This document shows positions 17,002 to 24,393 of a stretch of 51,250 nucleotides of DNA, in pieces. Location: NCBI GenBank assembly GCA_947595925.1, contig CANQEV010000019.1, positions 1 through 51,250 of the forward strand, written 5' to 3'. Made by a program: the position numbers and the translations under genes. Numbering within the stretch: the stretch's first letter is position 1; each line of letters begins with the position of its first letter. The DNA comes from an uncultured Acetatifactor sp. (GTDB lineage Bacteria > Bacillota > Clostridia > Lachnospirales > Lachnospiraceae). The notes below the pieces were generated by a model. It had not been told where the DNA came from, made no database searches, and saw only the letters and a list, made by a program, of their open reading frames with translations.

Positions 17002-17013
17002 GCTGAACTGGGG

Positions 17014-19524
17014 CTACATGTTTTCCTTCACATACAGGCTCGCGCGGTTCTGGATCACTTCCACGGCTTCGTCAACGGATTTGTCCCCCTTAAAGTAGGC
17101 GTCGGCGCCCTCGGCGATAATCTTCATCAGCTCTTCGTCAATGCTGTAGCTGAAGAAAGTCGCGTCCTGAAGCAGTTCTTCCACAACGGCCGCTTCCTCC
17201 GGGGTGGTTGTGTGGTATGTGTAGGACCACTGCTCGCCGTCGTCGCCGCCCCAGGTCATGCCGCCGCCAGCGCCCTGCTCTATGGGGTTGCCGTTCTCGT
17301 CCAGAATCGGATCGCCGTTTTCGTCCAGGACGTATTCTACCTTCGTCGCCGCCTCCTTCTGCTTTGCAAACAGGGACTTGCGGGTGGAGAAGCCAAAACT
17401 GTTCCAGTCTTCCGTGATATCCCTGGCAAGCAGCGACTCCAGGAAAGCCCACGCGCCGTCCTTGTGCCCGGATTTGGCGTTGATCACATAGCCGTCTCCC
17501 GGGTGAAGGAGACAACCGTTGCCGTCCCCCTTCGTGGGATACCCGATAAAGGTCACATCCCCGTTAAAATAAGCCTGAACGATCTGTATCTCCTGGAAAT
17601 CATAGATGGAAGCATCCGCCAGGAGCAGGGAACCGTCCGCAACCTTCAGGGGCGTCGGCCTGCCGTCATTATTTTCAAAATCCTCCGGAAACGAATTTGC
17701 AAAGGTGAGCATCTCCTTAAACTCCGGCGAGTCGAACCGGCACTCTCCTGTAGAGGAATCCAGATATTCGTCCTGGTTCAGCATCAGCATCATCTGCAGG
17801 ATGGATTCCCGGTTGGCGTACTCCAGCAGTTCCGCGTCCGGATGGGCTTCGGAATAAGCGATCAGGTCAGACAGGGTCCAGCCTGGCTGATCCCCCACAT
17901 CTGAAGCTTTCGCCGCCAGCGTAGCCAGCGTAAATGTGGAGGGGATAAAAGCCAGGGTGCCGTCATAGGTCGCTCCCTCCAGGATGTGCTCAAAGAAATC
18001 CGAGCGGTCCAGGACAGTGCTGTTTTCCAGATAGGGCATCAGATCCTCAATCACTCCCTTTTTCACATAATTTGTCAGATCCAGGTTCAGGGACGAGATA
18101 TCCAGGATATCCGGCCCGTTATCGGACGTCAGATCGTTTGTAAAGCTCGTGATGGCATCCTGATAGGTGGTCTCGCTCCAGCTATAAGAATCCATATAGG
18201 TTTTTACGGTGATGCGGTACTTGTCACTGGTCTTGTTAAACTCAACCACTCGCGAGTTGATGCTGGAATCGCTGCCCAGCATCCCCAGGACGATGGTCTC
18301 CCTCTGAGCCACTTCCTCGGACTTTACTTTATGGAGCAGAGCGATCTCCTGCTGGTTGCCCGCCGACCAGTCCCGGGTCAGCACGATGATCTTCCCATCC
18401 TGGTCCACAGCGGCGGTACCCACGTTCGAGCCGTCGATATCACAGTCCAGCCAGTTCAGGACTTTCTCCATCGTCTGGTCCGCCAGACTGTACTCATAAA
18501 GACCTTCCTGATCGTAAATGAGGAAGTCATTCTCAACGCCCCTGCGGAATACGCCGTTGTTCCCGCCTCTGAAATTCTCGTAAGTCGCGCCCAGCTTCTT
18601 ATTCTCAAAATCCAGTTCGGTCAGGACGTAACCGCTGCCGTTCTCATTGCTCTTGTAATAACAGATATAGGTCTTCCCGTCCTTTCCGGTGCCCATGCTG
18701 TCCACCCAGGAAATGCCGTTCCCCAGCTCAATTTTTCCCTTCTGGGCCCCGTTTTCATCATAGAGGACGATCCCATCCTCCAGGCAGAGATACGCTCTCC
18801 CCTGATCGTCCGCCGCAATGTTGCGGACATAGAAATAATCCTGCTCCTCCGCCAGGTCCTTCAGATCCGTCTCATAGAGCAGCTCCCCGTCGGCGCTGTA
18901 TCTGCGCAGGAAATATTTTGTGGTATCTTCGCTCCCGCCATAAAATTCCCCGGGCACATCTTCCTCCGGCAGGAACGCTTCCCCGCCTTCTCCTTCTCCG
19001 GCTGCGTCGTCGCCCGGTTCAGAGTCCTCCGCGCCTTCTTCAGAAATGCCGTCTTCGGAAACGTCGTCTTCGGCTGCGCCGTCCTCCGATCCTCCCTCCG
19101 TGATCACGTCAATGCTCTGAGGATAGCTGGAAATTACCAGAAAGACCTCCCCGTTATCCGCTATATAGTATTCATCCGGGCTGTCCTCTTCCTCAAAGGA
19201 AAGGATTTCCTCCGTTTCCCCAAGCTTGCCGTCCTGAATAGCCCTTTTCGTCATCAGGGCACGATACACGTCCTCGCTGCTGTCATAAGTGATATTATAG
19301 AGGTTTCCTCCCACAAGCTGGGAATTGTAATAGCTCTGCTCCTCTTCCAGAGGGATATAGTCCGCCACATAAACATATTCGGGCACAAGTTCCTCCGACA
19401 CGTTCTCTCCCTTGCCCGGAGCGCCGCCCTTTTCATCCGTCTTTCCACAGGCTGACGTAAGAAGCAGCATCGCCGACAGCAACACCGCCGCGACCTTCCC
19501 AAGTTTCCTTTTTTTCAGTTTCAT
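17014..19524 (-). CDS. Large two-part solute-binding lipoprotein, first gene of the transport cluster
   Basis: This 836-residue protein has a lipoprotein signal ending at C26 (LLTSAC). Residues about 45-400 are strand-rich with repeated short segments and include a very acidic low-complexity stretch (about 135-185). Residues about 408-836 resemble a sugar-type ABC solute-binding domain, beginning near ETIVLGMLGSDSSINSRVVE. The architecture matches the 893-residue protein at the other end of the cluster. A DENG-P-I motif is repeated twice near residue 730. The gene has its own promoter (19676-19704), a roughly 145-nt leader and a strong ribosome binding site (GGAAGGAGG). It is followed by the repeat block and then its likely permeases. 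The ligand is unknown. Confidence 0.82.
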   Translation of the reverse strand: MKLKKRKLGKVAAVLLSAMLLLTSACGKTDEKGGAPGKGENVSEELVPEYVYVADYIPLEEEQSYYNSQLVGGNLYNITYDSSEDVYRALMTKRAIQDGKLGETEEILSFEEEDSPDEYYIADNGEVFLVISSYPQSIDVITEGGSEDGAAEDDVSEDGISEEGAEDSEPGDDAAGEGEGGEAFLPEEDVPGEFYGGSEDTTKYFLRRYSADGELLYETDLKDLAEEQDYFYVRNIAADDQGRAYLCLEDGIVLYDENGAQKGKIELGNGISWVDSMGTGKDGKTYICYYKSNENGSGYVLTELDFENKKLGATYENFRGGNNGVFRRGVENDFLIYDQEGLYEYSLADQTMEKVLNWLDCDIDGSNVGTAAVDQDGKIIVLTRDWSAGNQQEIALLHKVKSEEVAQRETIVLGMLGSDSSINSRVVEFNKTSDKYRITVKTYMDSYSWSETTYQDAITSFTNDLTSDNGPDILDISSLNLDLTNYVKKGVIEDLMPYLENSTVLDRSDFFEHILEGATYDGTLAFIPSTFTLATLAAKASDVGDQPGWTLSDLIAYSEAHPDAELLEYANRESILQMMLMLNQDEYLDSSTGECRFDSPEFKEMLTFANSFPEDFENNDGRPTPLKVADGSLLLADASIYDFQEIQIVQAYFNGDVTFIGYPTKGDGNGCLLHPGDGYVINAKSGHKDGAWAFLESLLARDITEDWNSFGFSTRKSLFAKQKEAATKVEYVLDENGDPILDENGNPIEQGAGGGMTWGGDDGEQWSYTYHTTTPEEAAVVEELLQDATFFSYSIDEELMKIIAEGADAYFKGDKSVDEAVEVIQNRASLYVKENM

Positions 19525-19675
19525 AATAAATTCCTCCTTCCGCCGCGCTTCCCGCCCGGAACCGCAGCAGCCAGAACACTCTTCTCCTGACCTTTCCCCG
19601 GCGGCAGGTCACAGCTTCCTTCCGGTCTCAGGTCCCCTGAAAACCACCTCCGCCGACTCATTTTCAAACGAATAC

Positions 19676-19704
19676 AGTATAACACACTTTTTCCCGTTTG
19701 TCTC
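19676..19704 (-). promoter_or_regulatory. Promoter for the transport cluster
   Basis: On the minus strand, GAGACA (19699-19704) lies 17 bp from TATACT (19676-19681). The 5' leader of about 145 nt to the ATG at 19524 contains a TGACCT/AGGTCA hairpin and no gene. No operator was recognised, although the AT-rich DNA upstream (19705-19782) could hold one. Confidence 0.65.
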
Positions 19705-19789
19705 TTAAGATTTCCTAAAGAATTCAGTCAATTTAGTCATATTTTCGTAATATTCGTAACTACTCGGTAACATACTTAACAATTCAGCC

Positions 19790-19848
19790 AGCCGCCGATA
19801 TCAGGGGAAAACCGTGCTTGCACGAGTTTTCCCCTGAAACCGGCGGCT
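19790..19848 (-). repeat. Long hairpin module, inverted relative of 16941-17001
   Basis: The stem AGCCGCCG (19790-19797)/CGGCGGCT (19841-19848) continues as a perfect 12-bp stem, TCAGGGGAAAAC (19801-19812)/GTTTTCCCCTGA (19826-19837). The tip is CGTGC-TT-GCACG. End motifs, tip and flanks match the module at 16.9 kb read on the other strand, but the middle stem is different in sequence and still paired. No T-run follows in either direction. Confidence 0.88.
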
Positions 19849-19852
19849 GAGG

Positions 19853-19918
19853 GAACGCCTCTCTATGAGCAAAGACAGCTGCGAAGCAGCGGTAAGCGCC
19901 GCAGGCGCGACTTTGCGA
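19853..19918 (-). repeat. Structured repeat, copy 4 (inverted)
   Basis: Read on the minus strand, this copy keeps GCAAAG/CTTTGC and both internal hairpins, here GCGCC-TGC-GGCGC and GCTGC-TTC-GCAGC, both perfect. The outer 13-bp arm is not conserved on the side away from the long hairpin. It lies in opposite orientation to copies 2 and 3. Confidence 0.8.
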
Positions 19919-19962
19919 ATAATGTTTGCGGCTTTGCGAATAATGTTTTCGACTTTGGGAAT
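19908..19962. repeat. 21-bp tandem repeats beside copy 4
   Basis: The unit CGACTTTGCGAATAATGTTT starts at 19908. A copy with one substitution starts at 19929, and a truncated, diverged copy at 19950. The period is 21 bp. The repeats end about 8 bp before the FtsX gene stop codon. The 446-bp gap 19525-19970 otherwise holds only the promoter, the leader and the repeats named here. Confidence 0.75.
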
Positions 19963-19970
19963 GTCCCCCC

Positions 19971-22900
19971 CTAATCCACACTCTTTAAACTCTCCGTCAT
20001 GTTGATGTTCTCCAGTTTCCGGTTCATCAAAAGGTTGACCCCCAGGGCGAAGACAAAGGTCAGCAATACGCTATAAAGATAACTCACGGGCAGGATCCGC
20101 ACGTCAAACGACACCATATCCACGTTGATCTCCCGCATGACGAAGGCGTGGAGCCATTTTCCCATCCCCAGGCCGGCCAGCGCCCCCAGGAAGGTCAGCA
20201 CCATGTTCTCCCGGAAGACGTAGAGGGCCGTCTCCCCGGAGAAAAAGCCCAGGACTTTTATGGTCGCGATCTCCCGGATCCTCTCCGTGATATTGATGTT
20301 TGTCAGGTTATACAGGACGATGAAGGCCAGTCCCGCGGCGCAGAAGATCACCACCACCACGATCAGGTTCAGACTGGACATCATCCTGTCGAAGCGCTCC
20401 AGCATATCCCGGGTAACCGACAGGCTTGCGACGCCCTCCAGGTCCATGACGGCGGCGGAGAGCCCGCTGGGCTCAAAGCCATCCGCCAGGTTCAGATAGA
20501 CGGTCTTCGGGGCAAATTTTTCCCCTTTTTCCTTCTCCCAGGTCCCCTGTCCCAGATAAACATAATTGTAGATATAATTCCTGGCGATGCCGGAGACTGT
20601 GAGCCGCATCTCCTTCCTGTCGCTGTCCAGAAGCAGAATCGTATCTCCCTCCGAAACCCCGAATTCCTCCGCCATCTTGTCCGTGAGCACCGCTTCCCCC
20701 GGTCCGGGCGGCGCGATGGGCTCTCCCTCCGGGGTGTGCAGGTCTATAAATTCTCTCAACTCTTCATCAGAGATTCCTTCCGGCAGGACCACCGCCGTCA
20801 CCGACTTCTGCTTTTCGCCGTCCGAAAGATCCTGTGTGCTCTCCTGCAGGGGGAGAAAATCCTCCAGGCCCTTTTCCGACAGAGCCTCCAGCGCTTCCTG
20901 GAACGCGCCGTCAAACTCATCCTGCAGCAGGACGCTGACGTCGTAGCGGTGGATCTCCCCATACTGCATCCCGCCCACGTCGGCGATGGAATCCTTGATC
21001 CCGAAACCAGTCAGGAGAAGGCCCGTACAGCCCCCGATCCCCAGGACCATCATGAAGAGCCTCTTTTTATAGCGCATGATATTGCGCACCGCCACTTTTC
21101 TCAGAAAACTCAGCCGTTTCCAAACGAAGGGGACATATTCCAGGAACACCCTCTTCCCCGCCTTCGGGGCCTTGGGCCGCATCAGCTCCGCCGCCCAGCC
21201 GCCCAGCTCCTTCCCGCAGGAGAGGTAGGTCGCGCCGACGCTGCAGAGCAGGGATACCGCCAGGGACAAAAGGGCCAGTCCCGGGCTGAACACAAAGGCG
21301 ATGGGCCCCGCCTGATACATGATCCCGTAAACCGTCCAGATGATAAACGGAAAGACATGGGTGCCCCCGGCATAGCCGACCGCGCAGCCGCTCACCGCCG
21401 CCAGGCCGGAATAAAAGATATACTTTGACATGATGGCGCCGTCCGAATACCCCAGCGCCTTCAGGACGCCGATCTGGGTACGCTGTTCCTCCACCATGCG
21501 GTTCATGGTGGTGATGCAGACCAGGGCCGCCACCAGGAAGAAAAAGACCGGGAAGACATTGGCGATCCCGTCCACGATGGCGGAGTCGTTCTCAAAGCAG
21601 ACATAGCCGATGTTCGTGTTTCTCCCCAGAAGATACCCCTCCGGCACCGTTCCCTCTTCCAGCTGGTCCTTTTGTTTTTGGATTGCCTCTTCCGCATCGG
21701 CGATCTTCTCCTCATATTCCCTCAGACCGTCGTTGTACTCCGCAAGGCCCTCCTGATATGCCTCGAGACCCTCCTGATATTCCCGGACGCCGTCCTCCAG
21801 CTCCGCCTCTTTCTCCTCCAGGGTCTTTTTCCCCTCTTCCAGATCTTTTTCACCCTGCCGGATCTCCTGCTCCGCCTCCCGGATGGCCGTCCTGCCGTCC
21901 TCGATCTCCCTCTTTGCCGCAAGCAGTTCTTCCTTTCCCTGAAGAAGCTTCTCCTTTCCCTCCTGCAGGGCCGTTTCCCCTTCCTGGACCTCCTTCCGGC
22001 TCTTCTCCAGTTCCGCTCTTCCCGACTGGATCTGATCCCCCGTCTTTAAGGCCTCCAGATAGCGGTTGTGCAGGTCCGTCAGCTGAAGATCCAGCTTGGC
22101 CTGCTCCCCGGCGATTTCCTCCCTTTCCTTTGCGATGCGCTGCGCGTAGGCGTCCCCCAGTCCAAGCTGCTCCGCAGTTGCCTCCAGGGCGTCCGCGGAA
22201 GCGCTCCTGCGGTCCAGCTCCGCCTGGGATGAGTCGATGGATTTCTGCTCGGAGATCAGACCCTCCATCGTGAGCTTCTGCTGCATCTCTCCCAGCTGCA
22301 GGGTCATCTCCGAGGCGGAGAGAAGGCTCTTGGCCTGTTCCAGCTCCGCCTCCTTTTCCGAGAGAGTTTTTTCATTCTCTTCGATCTCTTTCTGTCCCGC
22401 CTCCAGATCCAGGATCCCCTGCTCCAGCTGGGCTTTTTTTTCGGCCACGGTCTCCTTTGCCTCCGAAAGGTCCAACTCCGCCCGGGCCGTCTCCTCCCGG
22501 CCCTCCGAAAGCTGCCGCCTGCCGTCCCGGATCGTCTCGTCCGCCTGATCCAGTTCGGCTTTGGCGTCCTCCAGTTCCTCTCTCGCTTCCTCCAGCTCTT
22601 TCCAGGCATCTTCCTTTTCCCGGGCAAGCGTTTCCTCAGCGTCCGCGATCAGCCCGGGAAGCTCCTCGAACCGCATCCGGCAGGCCTCCTGCACGGCGTC
22701 CTCAAAAAGAGTTTCCTTTTCCTCTATAAAATCCGCATACTCGTCGGAATAGAGGTCGAAATCCTCCCCAAACCGGACATAGATCTCCGCAAAGTAATCC
22801 GCGGAAAAGCTCTCCTTCGGCAGATAGAAAAACGCGTCTATGGTGCCGCTCCCAAGAGAGGTGTTTCCCCGTTCGTACTGGATGTAAAGGGGGGACTTTG

Positions 22901-23417
22901 CCAGCCCCACGATCTCATAGGCGTCCTCCTGAAACTGGTCGAGGCTGTCGGGACCGTTTTCCGGGCTGAAGGTGATGGTCGTCCCGATGGCGCTCTCGGA
23001 AAACACCTTGGAATCCGCCAGACACTCCCCCGCCTTCTCCGGCATACGGCCTGCGGTCAGGACCACGCGGTTCACATCCTCCGTGATGCTGTGGAACCGT
23101 CCCACCCGTCCCGAGGCTCCCTCTTCATCGAACAGCATATCCGCGTACAGGGCTCCCTCCGCCGCTTCCACGCCGTCCAAAGAAGCAAAATACTTCACCT
23201 GTTCCTCCGAAAAGCCCAATCCGCCCAGGATCCGGTAGTCGTAAAAGGAGGTCTCCTGAAAATACCTGCTCATGGATTTTAAAAAGTCCGCCTTCGTGAT
23301 CTTCAGCCCGGCAAAGAGCCCCACGCCAAGGGCCACAATGGCAAGGATCGCCAGGAACCTTCCCAGGCTCCCCCGGATCTCCCGATAGGTGGATCTACGG
23401 ATCATAGAACGCTTCAT
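19971..23417 (-). CDS. FtsX/MacB-type ABC permease with a very long extracytoplasmic coiled coil
   Basis: This 1148-residue permease has an N-terminal membrane helix (about 20-42) and a first outside region (about 45-250). A roughly 340-residue coiled coil, rich in Glu, Lys, Gln and Leu, runs over about 255-595. A first FtsX block with three membrane helices follows (about 610-740), then a second outside domain and a final FtsX block (about 1020-1140). Two FtsX blocks are normal for the BceB/YtrF-like group, but the coiled coil is unusual and could reach across the thick cell wall or bind a hydrolase, as FtsEX does. It is encoded 80 bp after its ATPase. Nothing in the sequence identifies a substrate. 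No two-component system is adjacent, so a Bce-type role is not supported. Confidence 0.87.
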   Translation of the reverse strand: MKRSMIRRSTYREIRGSLGRFLAILAIVALGVGLFAGLKITKADFLKSMSRYFQETSFYDYRILGGLGFSEEQVKYFASLDGVEAAEGALYADMLFDEEGASGRVGRFHSITEDVNRVVLTAGRMPEKAGECLADSKVFSESAIGTTITFSPENGPDSLDQFQEDAYEIVGLAKSPLYIQYERGNTSLGSGTIDAFFYLPKESFSADYFAEIYVRFGEDFDLYSDEYADFIEEKETLFEDAVQEACRMRFEELPGLIADAEETLAREKEDAWKELEEAREELEDAKAELDQADETIRDGRRQLSEGREETARAELDLSEAKETVAEKKAQLEQGILDLEAGQKEIEENEKTLSEKEAELEQAKSLLSASEMTLQLGEMQQKLTMEGLISEQKSIDSSQAELDRRSASADALEATAEQLGLGDAYAQRIAKEREEIAGEQAKLDLQLTDLHNRYLEALKTGDQIQSGRAELEKSRKEVQEGETALQEGKEKLLQGKEELLAAKREIEDGRTAIREAEQEIRQGEKDLEEGKKTLEEKEAELEDGVREYQEGLEAYQEGLAEYNDGLREYEEKIADAEEAIQKQKDQLEEGTVPEGYLLGRNTNIGYVCFENDSAIVDGIANVFPVFFFLVAALVCITTMNRMVEEQRTQIGVLKALGYSDGAIMSKYIFYSGLAAVSGCAVGYAGGTHVFPFIIWTVYGIMYQAGPIAFVFSPGLALLSLAVSLLCSVGATYLSCGKELGGWAAELMRPKAPKAGKRVFLEYVPFVWKRLSFLRKVAVRNIMRYKKRLFMMVLGIGGCTGLLLTGFGIKDSIADVGGMQYGEIHRYDVSVLLQDEFDGAFQEALEALSEKGLEDFLPLQESTQDLSDGEKQKSVTAVVLPEGISDEELREFIDLHTPEGEPIAPPGPGEAVLTDKMAEEFGVSEGDTILLLDSDRKEMRLTVSGIARNYIYNYVYLGQGTWEKEKGEKFAPKTVYLNLADGFEPSGLSAAVMDLEGVASLSVTRDMLERFDRMMSSLNLIVVVVIFCAAGLAFIVLYNLTNINITERIREIATIKVLGFFSGETALYVFRENMVLTFLGALAGLGMGKWLHAFVMREINVDMVSFDVRILPVSYLYSVLLTFVFALGVNLLMNRKLENINMTESLKSVD

Positions 23418-23497
23418 CTCACTTCATCCTCAGTTCTTGCTTTTCTCAAAACATCCCTCTTTCCAAACCGTCCGTCCCACGCCCCCGCAGCGCCGTA

Positions 23498-24220
23498 CTA
23501 CCACTCGATATCCTCTACATTCCGAGGGTTCTCATTCGTCCGCATATCCACCACCGTGCCGCTCTTTACGGTGATCACCCGGTCGGCCATGGCGCAGAGG
23601 GCGGAGTTATGGGTGATCACCACCACCGTTTTCCCCGTCTCCCGACAGGTGTTCTGCAAAAGCCCCAGCACCGCCTTTCCGGTGCGGTAGTCCAGGGCCC
23701 CCGTGGGCTCGTCGCAGAGAAGGAGCTTTGGATTCTTCGCCAGGGCTCTGGCGATGGCGACCCTCTGCTGTTCTCCCCCGGACAGCTGGGCCGGGAAGTT
23801 CTGCTTTCTCTCCCCGAGCCCCACCGCCTCCAGCACCTCCCCCGCCGCGTCCAGCGGCTCCCTGCAGATCTGGGCCGCCAGCTCCACGTTTTCCAGCGCG
23901 GTCAGGTTCTGGACCAGGTTGTAGAACTGGAACACGAACCCCACTTCATACCGCCGGTACGCGGTGAGCTGCCGCTTTCCGAAAGCGGAGATCTCCTTGC
24001 CATCCAGAAGGACCTTGCCCTCCGAAAGGGTGTCCATCCCGCCCAGGATGTTCAGGATCGTGGTCTTCCCCGCCCCGGAAGCCCCTACGATCACGCAGAA
24101 CTCCCCCTGCCCGATCTGAAAATTCACGTCGTGCAGGGCCTCGATCTCCACTTCCCCGGTGCGGTAAATCTTTTTTACGTTTTCAAATACGACAAACCCG
24201 CTGCCGTCAATCTCTTTCAT
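23498..24220 (-). CDS. ABC exporter ATPase (MacB/LolD/FtsE type)
   Basis: This 240-residue nucleotide-binding protein has Walker A GASGAGKT (46-53), a Q-loop in VFQFYNL, the signature LSGGEQQ (146-152), Walker [12 protein letters not shown] (about 167-175) and the switch histidine in VVITHNSAL. It is of the family that drives FtsX-like permeases, and it precedes the 1148-residue permease gene in the same operon. It is the only ABC ATPase in the window, so it is also a candidate to power the MacA/MacB-like pair at 11.3-14.4 kb, although that is a guess. The ATG has GAGGCGGAG directly upstream. Confidence 0.95.
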   Translation of the reverse strand: MKEIDGSGFVVFENVKKIYRTGEVEIEALHDVNFQIGQGEFCVIVGASGAGKTTILNILGGMDTLSEGKVLLDGKEISAFGKRQLTAYRRYEVGFVFQFYNLVQNLTALENVELAAQICREPLDAAGEVLEAVGLGERKQNFPAQLSGGEQQRVAIARALAKNPKLLLCDEPTGALDYRTGKAVLGLLQNTCRETGKTVVVITHNSALCAMADRVITVKSGTVVDMRTNENPRNVEDIEW

Positions 24221-24290
24221 CTCCGCCTCTTTCTCTCACTGGTTCCGGATGCCGCCCGACCAGGCCAGGGCCGCCGATTTTCAGCTTTCT

Positions 24291-24319
24291 TTGCTTTTTT
24301 CACAATTATCTGGTATAAT
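24291..24319 (+). promoter_or_regulatory. Extended -10 promoter for the double glycosyltransferase gene
   Basis: A perfect TATAAT at 24314-24319 is preceded by TGG, giving an extended -10. TTGCTT (24291-24296) lies 17 bp upstream. The leader of about 65 nt leads to GAGGGG and the ATG at 24394. It lies in the 173-bp divergent gap to the ABC ATPase gene; no clear promoter was seen for the other direction. Confidence 0.7.
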
Positions 24320-24393
24320 TTTAGCATCATGTAGCATTATAGCAGATTCTGCCTTTATAAAATATAAAATTTTTCTGAAATTGAGGGGTTTTT

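Noticed and set aside
16661..17011. CRISPR array
   Set aside because: Units are about 103 bp, internally paired and separated by a conserved linker, not by unique spacers; no cas gene is present.
17986..19455. A 489-codon open frame opposite the binding-protein gene
   Set aside because: The minus strand has a lipoprotein signal, binding domain and ribosome binding site; the plus frame has neither signal nor domain.
19971..24220. Bce-type antibiotic resistance module
   Set aside because: The permease layout (one N-terminal helix, long coiled coil, two FtsX blocks) and the absence of a two-component system do not support it.
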